Origin: Saccharofermentans sp.
GTDB lineage: Bacteria > Bacillota > Clostridia > Saccharofermentanales > Saccharofermentanaceae
Length of the DNA: 51,169 bases
NCBI GenBank assembly: GCA_024691325.1
Contig: JAILNR010000020.1
Coordinates: 1 to 51,169, forward strand
Direction of reading: 5' to 3'
Of this stretch, positions 43,012-51,169 are shown piece after piece. The notes below the pieces were generated by a model that ran no database searches, was not told the DNA's origin, and saw only the letters and a program-made list of their open reading frames with translations. Position 1 is the first letter of the stretch. Each line of letters opens with the position of its first letter. The position numbers and the translations under genes were made by a program.

Positions 43012-43497
43012 TCAGAAGAGATCTACACCCTTACCGTTTGTATCGTAGATCTTCTTATCAGCAGCAACTACATAAACGTCGCCGCCGAGCTTAGCTGCCT
43101 TCTTCTCGATGTCCTTAAGAGCGATCTGCTGACCGTCGAACTCGAAGATGAGCTTGCCGAGCTTCTTAGCAGGTGCCTTCTTAGCAGCCTTCTTAGCAGC
43201 GGGCTTCTTAGCAGCAGCCTTCTTAGCAGGAGCAGCCTTCTTAGCAGCGGGCTTCTTAGCGGCAGCCTTCTTTGCAGGAGCAGCCTTCTTAGCAGCGGGC
43301 TTCTTAGCAGCAGCCTTCTTTGCAGGAGCAGCCTTCTTAGCAGCGGGCTTCTTAGCAGCCTTCTTTGCAGCGGGCTTCTTAGCAGCGGGCTTCTTAGCAG
43401 CAGCTGCGGGCTTAGCAGCAGGAGCAGCTACAGCAGGCTTAGCTGCAGGAGCAGCAACAGGAGCCTTTGCTTCAACTTTCTTGTCGTCTGTAATCAT
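43012..43497 (-). CDS. Histone H1-like Lys/Ala/Pro-repeat protein with DUF6465-like C-terminal domain
   Basis: 161 residues from ATG 43497 (GGAGG 10 bases upstream; the longer frame to 43560 is rejected). Residues about 8-32 are Pro/Ala-rich; about 33-112 are AAKKPAAKKAAPAKK-type repeats, strongly basic, like histone H1 or HctB tails; about 115-161 form a small domain (LGKLIFEFDGQQIALKDIEK, DVYVVAADKKIYD) matching what I know as DUF6465. The tail should bind DNA or RNA without sequence specificity; the C-terminal domain's role is unknown. Monocistronic, with its own terminator. Confidence 0.82.
   Translation of the reverse strand: MITDDKKVEAKAPVAAPAAKPAVAAPAAKPAAAAKKPAAKKPAAKKAAKKPAAKKAAPAKKAAAKKPAAKKAAPAKKAAAKKPAAKKAAPAKKAAAKKPAAKKAAKKAPAKKLGKLIFEFDGQQIALKDIEKKAAKLGGDVYVVAADKKIYDTNGKGVDLF
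43226..43357. repeat. 48-bp in-frame tandem repeat coding for the basic tail
   Basis: Units beginning GCAGGAGCAGCCTTCTTAGC start at 43226, 43274 and 43322, exactly 48 bp apart, near-identical; the third diverges by a 3-base deletion. They encode 16-residue units of Lys, Ala and Pro. Flanking sequence is less regular versions of the same codons. Confidence 0.9.
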
Positions 43498-43660
43498 GAT
43501 TATTAATCCTCCGAAATAGGTTGATAGACTTAATTTATATTTTTTAAACAATAATGTCAATTATGTTTGCGTAATAATGTCAATAAAAAACGCGATAAAC
43601 GATATTTGTTTTTAGAACGAATTGAACAAACACAAAACAGCAGCATAACTTGCTTATAAC

Positions 43661-43689
43661 TTGAACTTAATATTCAAAAGATATAGAAT
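43661..43689 (+). promoter_or_regulatory. Promoter of the acetyltransferase operon
   Basis: TTGAAC (43661-43666), 17-base spacer, TAGAAT (43684-43689). The -35 is part of a TTGAA..TTCAA dyad (43661-43677). GGGAGG ribosome binding site before ATG 43713. Confidence 0.5.
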
Positions 43690-43712
43690 TTTATTATCTT
43701 CGGGAGGATTAA

Positions 43713-44420
43713 ATGAACGACAAACTCAAGGATATCGTTTACAGCGATTTGTTCAGGTACACAGGCAACGCAAGACGTACCAAGCACATCTATACAACGT
43801 ATCTTCAAGAGCTCAGATCGAGCCCTGAGTTTCATTATATCTCGTTGATGCGCCGCACGAAGTTTTACGAAGATGATATTAAAACTCACGACGGTTTTTT
43901 GAAATTCCTGTGCAGGATAAGATACGAGTTTTTTAACTGGCGTCTTACACGTCAGTCTTTGAAGTATCACATTCAGATTCCTTACGACACGAAGATAGGT
44001 AAAGGTTTTTATCTTGCACACTTCGGACGTGTAATTATTCATCCCAAGGCAGAGATTGGTTATAACTGCAATGTATCAACAGGTGTGGTTATCGGAACCC
44101 AGTTCAGAGGAAAGAGAAAGGGTGCACCTCACATCGGCAACTTTGTCTGGATCGGTGCGAATGCCGTTATCGTTGGTAATGTCACCATCGGCAATAATGT
44201 TCTTATTGCACCCGGTGCATATGTTAACTTTGATGTTCCTGACGGTTCCATCGTAATCGGTAATCCCGGACTTATAAGAAGAGCACCCGGTGCGACATTA
44301 AGTTACATAAACAACACGATACAGTTCGACGAGTACAACGTTATGTCTGATCCGACTCCGGTTAACAAGTCACAGATACCGACGGGTCCTGCAAGACAGA
44401 CAAGACAGTCGAGGTACTGA
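43713..44420 (+). CDS. Left-handed beta-helix acetyltransferase (serine acetyltransferase-like)
   Basis: 235 residues. A helical N-terminal half (1-85) precedes hexapeptide repeats: IGKGFYLAHFGRVIIHPKAEIGYNCNVSTGVVIG, then the 'WIGANAVIVGNVTIGNNVLIAPGAYV' coil region described here only by key residues (Ile every sixth position). The catalytic-type His in LAHFGRVIIH fits CysE-like transferases. The long polar C-terminal tail is unusual for CysE. Serine O-acetylation or sugar/exopolysaccharide acetylation are both possible; no cysK is adjacent. Coupled to pepP by TGATG. Confidence 0.78.
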   Translation: MNDKLKDIVYSDLFRYTGNARRTKHIYTTYLQELRSSPEFHYISLMRRTKFYEDDIKTHDGFLKFLCRIRYEFFNWRLTRQSLKYHIQIPYDTKIGKGFYLAHFGRVIIHPKAEIGYNCNVSTGVVIGTQFRGKRKGAPHIGNFVWIGANAVIVGNVTIGNNVLIAPGAYVNFDVPDGSIVIGNPGLIRRAPGATLSYINNTIQFDEYNVMSDPTPVNKSQIPTGPARQTRQSRY

Positions 44421-45661
44421 TGAATATCAATAAGTCCTTTTACGTAAACAGGAGAAACGAATTGATAAACCGCATCCCGGAAGGATCAGCGGTTTTTCTT
44501 TTCGCGGGGAAGGGCAAAGCGATGAGTCAGGACACGAATTACCGTTTTCTTCCTGACAGGAATTTTTACTATCTGACGGGACTTGATTACGAAGACGGAA
44601 GAGTTGTTCTCGTGAAGGAAAAAGGCGGAGAGGTGAGAACACTTCTTTTCGCGCTGAAGCGTGATGATCTTATCGAGAGATGGCATGGCAAGCGCAAGTC
44701 GTTTGAGGAAGTGTCGGAGTTGTCCGGAATAAGTGTTGAATGCATTTACGATGTGGGTGAGTTCGACGAGAGAATCTATCCGTATCTTACCGGTTATGTT
44801 TTGTTTGTTGACGGAACTTCCATTAACGACGAGACGGCTGAATTCATCAAAGCGCATGACACGACGGAAGACTTAGGTCCCACGTTGACTTCAATGAGAA
44901 TGGTAAAGCTTGATGAGGAAGTTGAGTGTATCAAGAAGGCCGCGGTGATAACGGAAGAGGCGCTTGAACAGATGCGGCAAGAGATTCACGTCGGCGCATC
45001 CGAACTTGAGCTATATACAAAACTTGAATACGAGATGGCAAAGCGCGGCTCACTTATACCCGCGTTCGAGACCATCGTCTCCATTGGAACGAATTCGTTT
45101 TATCTTCACCACGCCGATCCCGAAGATGAAGACGGCGTTGTTGTGAAGAAGGGCGATATCATCCAGGTTGATGTGGGCGCGAGATGCTGCGGTTACTGCG
45201 CGGATATATCACGCGCTTATCTTGTCGGCGTGCCGGATGATGAGAAGCAAAATGAAAGAAGGGACAAACTTCTGTCTTTGATCCGCGAACTTCGTAAGAA
45301 TGCATTCGGGTTTATTAAGCCCGGCGAGAGCTTCGCGACTCTTAACGAACTGATGCGTAAGATCACGGGACAAAGACTGCACGAATGGGGTCTTCTTGAT
45401 GAAGGGTTTACCGATGACGATGTAAGAGAGTTCTACTGGCACAATACATCACATCACCTGGGACTTGATGTTCACGACATTAGTGACAGGGAGCGTAAAT
45501 TCTGTGAGGGTAACTGTCTTGCAGTTGAACCCGGTGTCTATATCAAGCAGTGGGGAATAGGTTTCAGAATAGAAGATGATGTTCTGGTAACGAAGGACGG
45601 ATGCAGACTCCTGTCTTCAGGTGACGATTCTGATGCGTCCGTATTTGTCGGGGAGAGATAA
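44420..45661 (+). CDS. pepP: Xaa-Pro aminopeptidase (aminopeptidase P, M24B)
   Basis: 413 residues: N-terminal creatinase-like domain (RFLPDRNFYYLTG) and C-terminal pita-bread domain. Metal ligands are visible in QVDVGARCCGYCADISR (two Asp), HHLGLDVHD (His), AVEPGVYI (Glu) and FRIEDDVLV (Glu); substrate His in FYLHHADP. Removes N-terminal residues preceding proline, in the cytoplasm. Start ATG 44420 overlaps the acetyltransferase stop. Confidence 0.92.
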   Translation: MNINKSFYVNRRNELINRIPEGSAVFLFAGKGKAMSQDTNYRFLPDRNFYYLTGLDYEDGRVVLVKEKGGEVRTLLFALKRDDLIERWHGKRKSFEEVSELSGISVECIYDVGEFDERIYPYLTGYVLFVDGTSINDETAEFIKAHDTTEDLGPTLTSMRMVKLDEEVECIKKAAVITEEALEQMRQEIHVGASELELYTKLEYEMAKRGSLIPAFETIVSIGTNSFYLHHADPEDEDGVVVKKGDIIQVDVGARCCGYCADISRAYLVGVPDDEKQNERRDKLLSLIRELRKNAFGFIKPGESFATLNELMRKITGQRLHEWGLLDEGFTDDDVREFYWHNTSHHLGLDVHDISDRERKFCEGNCLAVEPGVYIKQWGIGFRIEDDVLVTKDGCRLLSSGDDSDASVFVGER

Positions 45662-45667
45662 GAAGCG

Positions 45668-46657
45668 ATGCCGGTACTGTATATAGTATTACTAGCACTT
45701 CTTGTGATCGTATCGGTTGCAGGCTTTATTATCGGATTTCTTGTCTGGCGTGCGAAGCTGTTCCGCGAGATATTCGTAAGACCTCACCCGATCCCAAAGG
45801 TTGACAGATCACCTACGAAGATAGATCAGGGGACCGTGTTCGGACGCGGCAAAAACTGGTTCTATACGACGCGTGCTGAGTATCTTAACGTGCGCATCAA
45901 TTCATTTGACGGCTGCAAGCTGTCGGGATATTTCCGTCCTTCCGTTGACAGAGACACGAAGTTCGCGGTGATCATGCTTCACGCTTATGATGAGCATCCT
46001 TCTGAGACTGCCGCATGTGCAAGACTCATGATGCGCCAGTTCGAGTGCCATGTTCTTATAACCCATCTTCGCGCCCATCAGATGAGCGGCGGCAAGTTCT
46101 GCACTTACGGCGTCTATGAGAGCGTCGATCTTATGAGGTGGATCGAGTTCCTTAAAAGACAGGTAGGTCCCGATGTCCGCGTGTTCGTGTTCGGAAGGGG
46201 AATAGGTGCGACCGCCGCACTTCTTGCCGCACAGCAAAAAGATTTCTCTTCGAATGTGGCGGGCATGATCGTCGACAGTCCTCTTGCAAGTCTTGAGGAT
46301 ATCCTCGCGGTCCGCGGCAAGGAGCGTTACAAGATGGGCATGGGCTTCATGATTAAGTCGCTCGATAAGGTAGCGCGAGAGATACTTCACACAGGCATCT
46401 ACACCTGCGATGCCGTTCGAAATGCAAACCACATCCGTGTTCCGGTGCTCTTCTTCTCCGGTGCGGATGATGATGTCACGACTCCCGAGAGCGTGCGTGC
46501 CATCTACGATGACGTCATGGCACAAAAGCATATGGTGACGGTCGATAAGGCAAAACATCTTATGTGCTACAACAGTGCACCCGCGGCTTACGAGCGCGAA
46601 GTGCGCAAATTTGTTGAACACTGCGTGGTGCGTCTTGTAAGCATCGGGAAAATGTAG
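45668..46657 (+). CDS. Membrane-anchored alpha/beta-hydrolase fold protein without the nucleophilic Ser
   Basis: 329 residues: N-terminal membrane helix (about 3-27), then an alpha/beta-hydrolase resembling the BAAT/YqkD-type peptidase S9-like group (VIMLHAYDEHPSE, HLRAHQMSGGKFCTYGVYE). At the nucleophile elbow, where the family has GxSxG, it reads GRGIG (residues 176-180), so Ser is Gly178. The acid (GADDDVTTPES) and the histidine (AKHLMCYN) remain. Probably inactive as a serine hydrolase, or a binding protein. GGAGA upstream; 6 bases after pepP. Its stop lies inside the thiT promoter. Confidence 0.8.
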   Translation: MPVLYIVLLALLVIVSVAGFIIGFLVWRAKLFREIFVRPHPIPKVDRSPTKIDQGTVFGRGKNWFYTTRAEYLNVRINSFDGCKLSGYFRPSVDRDTKFAVIMLHAYDEHPSETAACARLMMRQFECHVLITHLRAHQMSGGKFCTYGVYESVDLMRWIEFLKRQVGPDVRVFVFGRGIGATAALLAAQQKDFSSNVAGMIVDSPLASLEDILAVRGKERYKMGMGFMIKSLDKVAREILHTGIYTCDAVRNANHIRVPVLFFSGADDDVTTPESVRAIYDDVMAQKHMVTVDKAKHLMCYNSAPAAYEREVRKFVEHCVVRLVSIGKM

Positions 46658-46663
46658 TATATT
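46635..46663 (+). promoter_or_regulatory. Promoter of thiT
   Basis: TTGTAA (46635-46640), 17-base spacer, TATATT (46658-46663). Start of transcription predicted at about 46670, the first base of riboswitch stem P1. Overlaps the end of the hydrolase gene. Confidence 0.55.
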
Positions 46664-46670
46664 TTTTGTC

Positions 46671-46770
46671 GTTGATTTACGGGGAGCTGGTGTGACCGGC
46701 TGAGAGTGTGCTTAGAAGCACTGACCCGATGAACCTGTACGGATAATGCCGGCGAAGGGAGTTGATTAAT
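46671..46770 (+). ncRNA. TPP riboswitch (THI element)
   Basis: Conserved core visible: GGGGAGC, GGCTGAGAG, GACCCGATGAACCTG, GGATAATGCC and GGCGAAGGGAG. P1 can form between 46671-46680 and 46761-46770 (one mismatch, three wobbles), and its 3' strand ends directly at the ATG of thiT (46771). The likely ribosome binding site AGGGAG (46756-46761) is the 3' edge of the aptamer. Binding of thiamine pyrophosphate should therefore block translation of the thiamine transporter directly, without a separate expression platform. Confidence 0.95.
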
Positions 46771-47373
46771 ATGACCGGAAATTCCACAACCAATTCTATG
46801 TCCTCCAACCGTGAGATGATTCTTACCATCGTTACGGGCGGAATTGCAATCGCTCTTTCTTTTGTTCTGTCGAACATAAAGCTGTTTGAGCTTCCCAACG
46901 GAGGAACCATTACACCTGCAAGCATCCTGCCTGTAATCGTTTTCGCGATGGCGTTCGGTCCCGGATGGGGCTTTGCAGTAGCTTTTATCTTAAGCCTGCT
47001 GCAGCTTATCGGAGGCTATCTTGTAACGCCTTTCCAGGTGCTTCTCGACTACACATTAGGTTACACGGCTTACGGCTTTATAGGCTTTGCCGCACTTCCG
47101 CGCCGTGAGAGACTTGCCTTAAGGAACCCTCTTAAGAGATTCCTTAACGCCGGTATCGTAAGAGCCGTCGCCTTCACATTCGTGGCTTACCTCATAAGAT
47201 GGTTCTGCTCGGTATTATCGGGCGTCATCTTCTATGCGGAGTACGCACCGGAGGGTATGAATCCCTGGATCTACTCCATGACGTATAACGGCAGCTTCCT
47301 GTCGATCGACTTCGCGGTGCTTTTGCCCGTCATGATAGTCCTTTACGTGGTTCTCAAGAGGGCTTACAAGTAA
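46771..47373 (+). CDS. thiT: Energy-coupled thiamine transporter S component
   Basis: 200-residue membrane protein with six hydrophobic segments, the ThiT substrate-site features (PNGGTITPASILPVI near the start; YAEYAPEGMNPWIYSMTYNGSFL with the aromatic/Glu/Tyr-Asn ligands). It captures thiamine and needs the shared ECF module EcfA-A'-T, not encoded here. Start ATG 46771 follows the riboswitch; the frame also opens at TTG 46762, inside P1. Own promoter, riboswitch and terminator. Confidence 0.93.
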   Translation: MTGNSTTNSMSSNREMILTIVTGGIAIALSFVLSNIKLFELPNGGTITPASILPVIVFAMAFGPGWGFAVAFILSLLQLIGGYLVTPFQVLLDYTLGYTAYGFIGFAALPRRERLALRNPLKRFLNAGIVRAVAFTFVAYLIRWFCSVLSGVIFYAEYAPEGMNPWIYSMTYNGSFLSIDFAVLLPVMIVLYVVLKRAYK

Positions 47374-47393
47374 AGCAAATCGCAAATGCACAA

Positions 47394-47419
47394 AAAAGGA
47401 CCTCAGCGGAGGTCCTTTT
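47394..47419 (+). terminator. Intrinsic terminator of thiT
   Basis: AAAAGGACCTC (47394-47404) / GAGGTCCTTTT (47409-47419) with loop AGCG and T-rich tail. Confidence 0.92.
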
Positions 47420-47439
47420 CTTTATTAATAAATGCTTTT

Positions 47440-47467
47440 TTGACGGGGCGTATTATGTTAATATAAA
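47440..47467 (+). promoter_or_regulatory. Promoter of guaB
   Basis: TTGACG (47440-47445), 16-base spacer, TATAAA (47462-47467); short leader to ATG 47494 with GGGGGTG ribosome binding site. Confidence 0.6.
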
Positions 47468-47493
47468 CAAATTAAAAATAATGGGGGTGAATT

Positions 47494-49002
47494 ATGGCCA
47501 CGATTTTTGAGCAGGAATCTAGAACTTTCAGTGAATACCTGTTGGTGCCCAATCTGACTACGGAGAAGAATACTCCTGACCAGGTTGATCTCTCGGCACC
47601 TATTTGTAAATTCAGAAAGGGACAGGAAGAATCTAAGCTTAAGATCAATATACCCGTGGTATCCGCTGTTATGCAGGCGGTATCTGATGACGGCATGGCA
47701 ATCGCACTTGCAAGATGCGGCGGTATGTCGTTCGTATTCCAGTCGCAGTCTATCGAATCCCAGTGTGAGATGATACGTAAGGTTAAGAAGTATAAGGCCG
47801 GTATCGTAGCATCGGATTCGAATGTTTCCCCCGATGCGACTTTGGCCGATGTGCTCGCACTTCGCGAGGAGAAAGGTCACGGCACAGTTGCCGTAACCGA
47901 AGACGGTACAGCTGAAGGCAAGCTCTTAGGTCTCGTTACAACAAGAGACTACCGTGTAAGCCGTATGTCAGTTGATGAGAAGGTATCAACCTTCATGACT
48001 CCTATCGACAAGCTCGTTACAGCACCTGAGGGAACAACTCTTAAGGTTGCCAACGATATAATCTGGGACAATAAGATCAACCAGCTCCCCATCATCGATA
48101 AGGATGGCAGACTCGTTGGTCTTGTTTTCCGTAAGGACTATGAATTCCACAAGGCTAACCCCTATGAGCTCCTCGATAAGGATAAGAAGCTCATCGTAGG
48201 TGCCGGTATCAATACAAGAGACTACGAGGAGCGTGTTCCCGCTTTGATCGAGGCAGGCGCAGATGCTCTGTGTCTCGACTCTTCCGACGGATTCTCTGTA
48301 TGGCAGCAAAGAGCTCTCGAGTGGATCAAGAGCAACTATCCCGATGTTATCGTCGGTGCAGGTAACGTAGTAGATGCCGAGGGCTTCAAGTTCCTCGTAG
48401 AGTGCGGTGCCGACTTCGTTAAGATCGGTATCGGCGGCGGTTCCATCTGTATCACACGTGAGCAGAAGGGTATCGGCTGCGGTCAGGCTTCCGCTGTTCT
48501 CGCTGTTGCCGAGGCTCGTGACAAGTACTTCAAGGAGACAGGAATCTATATTCCTCTTTGCTCTGACGGCGGTATCGTTCACGACTACCACATGGCTCTG
48601 GCTCTGGCTATGGGCGCAGACTTCATGATGCTCGGAAGATATTTCGCAAGATTTGATGAGTCACCTACGAGGAAGCTCCTCGTCGGCGGTTCTTATGTTA
48701 AGGAGTACTGGGGCGAGGGCTCCAACCGTGCACGTAACTGGCAGCGTTACGATGACGGCGGCAAGGGAGGCAAGATGGCCTTTGAAGAGGGCGTTGACTC
48801 CTATGTTCCTTATGCAGGTAAGCTCAAGGACAACCTCGATACTTCACTTGCCAAGGTTAAGGCTACGATGTGCTCCTGCGGTTCTTCCTCTATCGAGGAA
48901 TTCCAGGAGAAGGCAAGACTCGTTGTTGTTTCTTCCACATCCATCATCGAGGGCGGCGCTCACGATGTTATCCAGAAGGAAAACGACAGAACTGCAAGGT
49001 AA
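47494..49002 (+). CDS. guaB: IMP dehydrogenase
   Basis: 502 residues converting IMP to XMP with NAD, the committed step of GMP synthesis. Beta/alpha barrel interrupted by a CBS pair (about residues 105-222: [35 protein letters not shown]). Catalytic loop [13 protein letters not shown] with Cys319 (usual form GPGSICTTR, so the following Thr is Ile); phosphate site [26 protein letters not shown]; flap Arg-Tyr in [10 protein letters not shown]. The loop and the [11 protein letters not shown] stretch mark the longer variant found in Clostridia and some anaerobes. greA follows after 38 bases. Confidence 0.93.
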   Translation: MATIFEQESRTFSEYLLVPNLTTEKNTPDQVDLSAPICKFRKGQEESKLKINIPVVSAVMQAVSDDGMAIALARCGGMSFVFQSQSIESQCEMIRKVKKYKAGIVASDSNVSPDATLADVLALREEKGHGTVAVTEDGTAEGKLLGLVTTRDYRVSRMSVDEKVSTFMTPIDKLVTAPEGTTLKVANDIIWDNKINQLPIIDKDGRLVGLVFRKDYEFHKANPYELLDKDKKLIVGAGINTRDYEERVPALIEAGADALCLDSSDGFSVWQQRALEWIKSNYPDVIVGAGNVVDAEGFKFLVECGADFVKIGIGGGSICITREQKGIGCGQASAVLAVAEARDKYFKETGIYIPLCSDGGIVHDYHMALALAMGADFMMLGRYFARFDESPTRKLLVGGSYVKEYWGEGSNRARNWQRYDDGGKGGKMAFEEGVDSYVPYAGKLKDNLDTSLAKVKATMCSCGSSSIEEFQEKARLVVVSSTSIIEGGAHDVIQKENDRTAR

Positions 49003-49040
49003 TAAATAATAAATATCAATAAGAAAGAGGATTCACTACA

Positions 49041-49520
49041 ATGGCTGATGAGAAGAATAATGTATTTACCAGTGAAGGTTTTCAGAGACTGCAGGACGAG
49101 CTTTCATTTCTGAAGACCACTAAGACTGCTGAGATTACAGAGAGACTTGCTGAGGCAAGAGCTCAGGGCGACCTCTCAGAGAACTCCGAGTACGATGATG
49201 CTAAGGATGCTCAGGCTAAGAACGAAGCACGTATCAAGGAAATCGAGGCTCTCCTGAAGGATGCTGTAGTATTAAGCGATGACGAGATCTCCAAGACTAA
49301 CGTTTCCTTGGGTTCAACAGTTATACTTCGTGACGAGCAGACAAAGGAAGAGATCGAGTACAGCATCGTAAACGCTCAGGAAGAGGACATCTTCGAGAAC
49401 CGTCTGTCAATCGACTCACCTGTCGGCAAGGCTATCGACGGTAAGAAGAAGGGCGCTACAGTTACAGTTACAACACCTGCAGGCGCTTTCAAGTACAAGA
49501 TCATCAAGATCGGTAAGTAA
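49041..49520 (+). CDS. greA: Transcription elongation factor GreA
   Basis: 159 residues of normal GreA length: N-terminal coiled coil (about 8-75) with the tip ARAQGDLSENSEYDDAK carrying the Asp/Glu pair that enters the polymerase secondary channel, and the C-terminal FKBP-like domain (GSTVILRDEQTKEEIEYSIV, SPVGKAIDGKKKG). Rescues backtracked RNA polymerase. AGAGG ribosome binding site; terminator follows. Confidence 0.95.
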   Translation: MADEKNNVFTSEGFQRLQDELSFLKTTKTAEITERLAEARAQGDLSENSEYDDAKDAQAKNEARIKEIEALLKDAVVLSDDEISKTNVSLGSTVILRDEQTKEEIEYSIVNAQEEDIFENRLSIDSPVGKAIDGKKKGATVTVTTPAGAFKYKIIKIGK

Positions 49521-49547
49521 TTAATTTACCGGTCATGAACTACAATT

Positions 49548-49576
49548 TGGCGCGAGAAATGAGTCGCGCCATTTTT
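49548..49576 (+). terminator. Intrinsic terminator of greA
   Basis: TGGCGCGA (49548-49555) / TCGCGCCA (49564-49571), 8-base loop, then five T. Confidence 0.9.
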
Positions 49577-49619
49577 CGCGTAAAGAACGAGAATAAGAAG
49601 AACAGACGGGAGACCAGTT

Positions 49620-51169
49620 ATGGCAAGTGAGATCGAAGTAAGAGTGGAGAAGTTTAATAATCTCAAGAATGCGGGCAAGAACCCTTTTGAGATTACTAAG
49701 TTTGACCAGACACACCATACAGATGAAGCGAAGGCTTTATATGATGAGCTTGAGGCGCAGCTTCTCGCCGGAAGGGAAGAGGTCGATGTTGAAGACCTCG
49801 AGGAGCAGGAAGCAAGAGCTAAGAAGAAGGCTGACTACGAAGAGAGAAGAGCCATCATGGACGCCAAGCCTATCAACGTATCCGTTGCAGGACGTATGAT
49901 GTTCAAGCGTGTCATGGGTAAGGCTTCATTCATGTCATTAAGAGATCTCAAGGGCAACATCCAGGTCTATGTGGCACGTGATGCAATCGGCGAGGATCCG
50001 TATGCAGACTTTAAGAAGTCTGACGTGGGAGATATCTTCGGTGTTGAAGGTTATCTGTTCAGAACCATGACGGGAGAGATCTCCGTTCATGCGAACAAGA
50101 TCACTTTGCTGTCTAAGAGCCTTCAGCCGCTTCCTGAGAAGTTCCACGGCCTTACTGATACAGAGATCAGATACCGTCAAAGATATACTGACCTTATCTG
50201 CAATCCCGAGGTTAAGGACACATTCGTAAAGCGTTCGCAGATCATCAAGGAGATTCGTAACTTCCTGGATTCAAGAAACTTCATGGAAGTCGAGACACCT
50301 ATGCTCGTAAGCAATGCGGGAGGTGCCGCTGCAAGGCCTTTCGAGACGCATTACAATGCGCTCGACGAGGATGTTAAGCTTCGTATCTCACTTGAACTCT
50401 ATCTTAAGCGTTTGATTGTCGGAGGCCTCGAGAGAGTTTACGAGATTGGCCGCGTGTTCCGTAACGAGGGTGTAGATACACGTCATAACCCTGAGTTCAC
50501 ACTAATGGAGCTTTATCAGGCTTATACGGACTACGAGGGCATGATGGAGCTTACAGAGTCCATGTTCAGATATCTCGCACAGAAGGTACTCGGCACGACG
50601 AAGTTCAAGTACGGCGATATCGAGCTCGACTTCGGCAAGCCGTTTGAGAGAATGACAATGAACGATGCCATCAAGAAGTATGCAGGCATCGACTTCGATA
50701 CTGTTAAGACTGATGAAGAGGCCAAGGCGCTTGCCAAGGAGCACCACATCGAGTTCGAGGACAGACATACGAAGGGCGACATCGTAAACCTCTTCTTCGA
50801 GGAGTTCTGCGAGAAGAACCTGATACAGCCTACATTCATCATGGATCACCCTCTGGCGATCTCACCTCTTACCAAGAGAAAGCCGGACGATCCGGAGAAG
50901 GTAGAGAGATTCGAGCTGTTCATCAATACATGGGAGATGTGCAATGCTTACTCCGAGCTCAATGATCCTATCGATCAGCGCGAGAGATTCGCAGCTCAGG
51001 ATGCGGCATTCGAAGCAGGCGACGAAGAGGCAAATCACACAGACGAAGACTTCCTCAACGCACTTGAGATCGGTATGCCTCCTACGGGTGGTATCGGCTA
51101 CGGTATCGACCGTCTCGTAATGCTGCTGACGGATAGTGCAAGCATAAGGGATGTACTGCTGTTCCCGAC
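49620..51169 (+). CDS. lysS: Lysyl-tRNA synthetase, class II (3' end beyond window)
   Basis: 516 codons are visible from ATG 49620 (GGGAG 8 bases upstream) and the frame runs off the right edge a few codons before the expected end. OB-fold anticodon-binding domain (VSVAGRMMFKRVMGKASF), class II motif 1 (FLDSRNFMEVETPML), motif 2 (RVFRNEGVDTRHNPEFT) and motif 3 (GIGYGIDRLVMLLT). Compared with E. coli LysS there are roughly 30 extra, highly charged residues between the N-terminal helix and the OB fold (about residues 45-70). Charges tRNA-Lys. Confidence 0.95.
   Translation, partial: MASEIEVRVEKFNNLKNAGKNPFEITKFDQTHHTDEAKALYDELEAQLLAGREEVDVEDLEEQEARAKKKADYEERRAIMDAKPINVSVAGRMMFKRVMGKASFMSLRDLKGNIQVYVARDAIGEDPYADFKKSDVGDIFGVEGYLFRTMTGEISVHANKITLLSKSLQPLPEKFHGLTDTEIRYRQRYTDLICNPEVKDTFVKRSQIIKEIRNFLDSRNFMEVETPMLVSNAGGAAARPFETHYNALDEDVKLRISLELYLKRLIVGGLERVYEIGRVFRNEGVDTRHNPEFTLMELYQAYTDYEGMMELTESMFRYLAQKVLGTTKFKYGDIELDFGKPFERMTMNDAIKKYAGIDFDTVKTDEEAKALAKEHHIEFEDRHTKGDIVNLFFEEFCEKNLIQPTFIMDHPLAISPLTKRKPDDPEKVERFELFINTWEMCNAYSELNDPIDQRERFAAQDAAFEAGDEEANHTDEDFLNALEIGMPPTGGIGYGIDRLVMLLTDSASIRDVLLFP

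Noticed and set aside
43226..43357. Regular repeats considered as a CRISPR array
   Set aside because: Units are contiguous without spacers and encode an in-frame Lys/Ala/Pro tail.
43148..43519. Ala/Phe/Gly repeat frame opposite the histone-like gene, resembling a membrane protein
   Set aside because: Reverse reading of Lys/Ala codons; the minus strand has ribosome binding site, DUF6465-like domain and terminator.

Overview
The window reads as ordinary chromosomal DNA of a strictly Gram-positive-type anaerobe of the Clostridia (Bacillota), probably a gut or rumen plant-fibre degrader. The grounds are strong AGGAGG-type ribosome binding sites, many lipoprotein and amino-acid/peptide ABC importers, a DUF4364 regulator, a Lys/Ala/Pro-rich protein with a DUF6465-like tail, an EF-G paralogue of the clostridial type, a two-gene SmsCB (minimal SUF) Fe-S system and a GH5 cellulase. 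I cannot fix the family. There are no phage genes, insertion sequences, CRISPR arrays or rRNA genes. One tRNA (Thr, GGU) is present.

Layout. 0.1-4.6 kb: a low-molecular-weight phosphatase, a small membrane protein on the other strand, then thrH, an iron-ADH-like protein with a damaged metal site, CCA-adding enzyme, and an orphan pilin-like peptide. 4.6-9.5 kb (minus): a complete oligopeptide/nickel-type ABC importer with both ATPases fused in one chain. 9.7-13.7 kb: a zinc-ribbon/coiled-coil protein and an EF-G-like GTPase. 13.8-16.4 kb: a metal-resistance operon (ArsR repressor, free-standing HMA metallochaperone, P1B ATPase) with a visible promoter and operator. 16.4-18.6 kb (minus): a 731-residue polytopic membrane protein. 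18.8-22.9 kb: ddl, a flavoprotein, dCMP deaminase and a PaaK-type CoA ligase. 22.9-28.1 kb: a surface module made of a membrane-anchored GH5 cellulase, a Pro/Thr/Ala-rich single-pass protein with the same N-terminal beta domain, a disordered partner-like protein and a short-chain dehydrogenase, then the remnant of a sialate O-acetylesterase and tRNA-Thr.

28.6-31.6 kb (minus): a polar amino-acid ABC importer and a DUF4364 protein. 31.7-33.4 kb: smsC-smsB. 33.4-36.0 kb (minus): pabA-pabB-pabC for p-aminobenzoate/folate. 36.1-40.1 kb: pgi and the radical-SAM/DUF2344 pair. 40.1-41.9 kb: FabT-like MarR regulator, acyl carrier protein and a diacylglycerol-kinase-family lipid kinase. 41.9-43.5 kb (minus): GT8 glycosyltransferase and the histone-H1-like protein. 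43.7-46.7 kb: acetyltransferase, aminopeptidase P and a membrane-tethered alpha/beta-hydrolase lacking its nucleophile. 46.7-51.2 kb: TPP riboswitch with thiT, guaB, greA, and lysS running off the right edge.

The most unusual signals are (1) a roughly 80-bp structured element present twice, after the EF-G-like gene and after tRNA-Thr, with 37 invariant bases around a hairpin; (2) several start codons placed 6-9 bases after a -10 box with no ribosome binding site, suggesting leaderless mRNAs, one of them with its promoter embedded in the preceding terminator; (3) the cellulase/surface-protein module with a shared beta domain and a shared PF-containing peptide motif; and (4) enzyme-like proteins with missing catalytic or metal residues.
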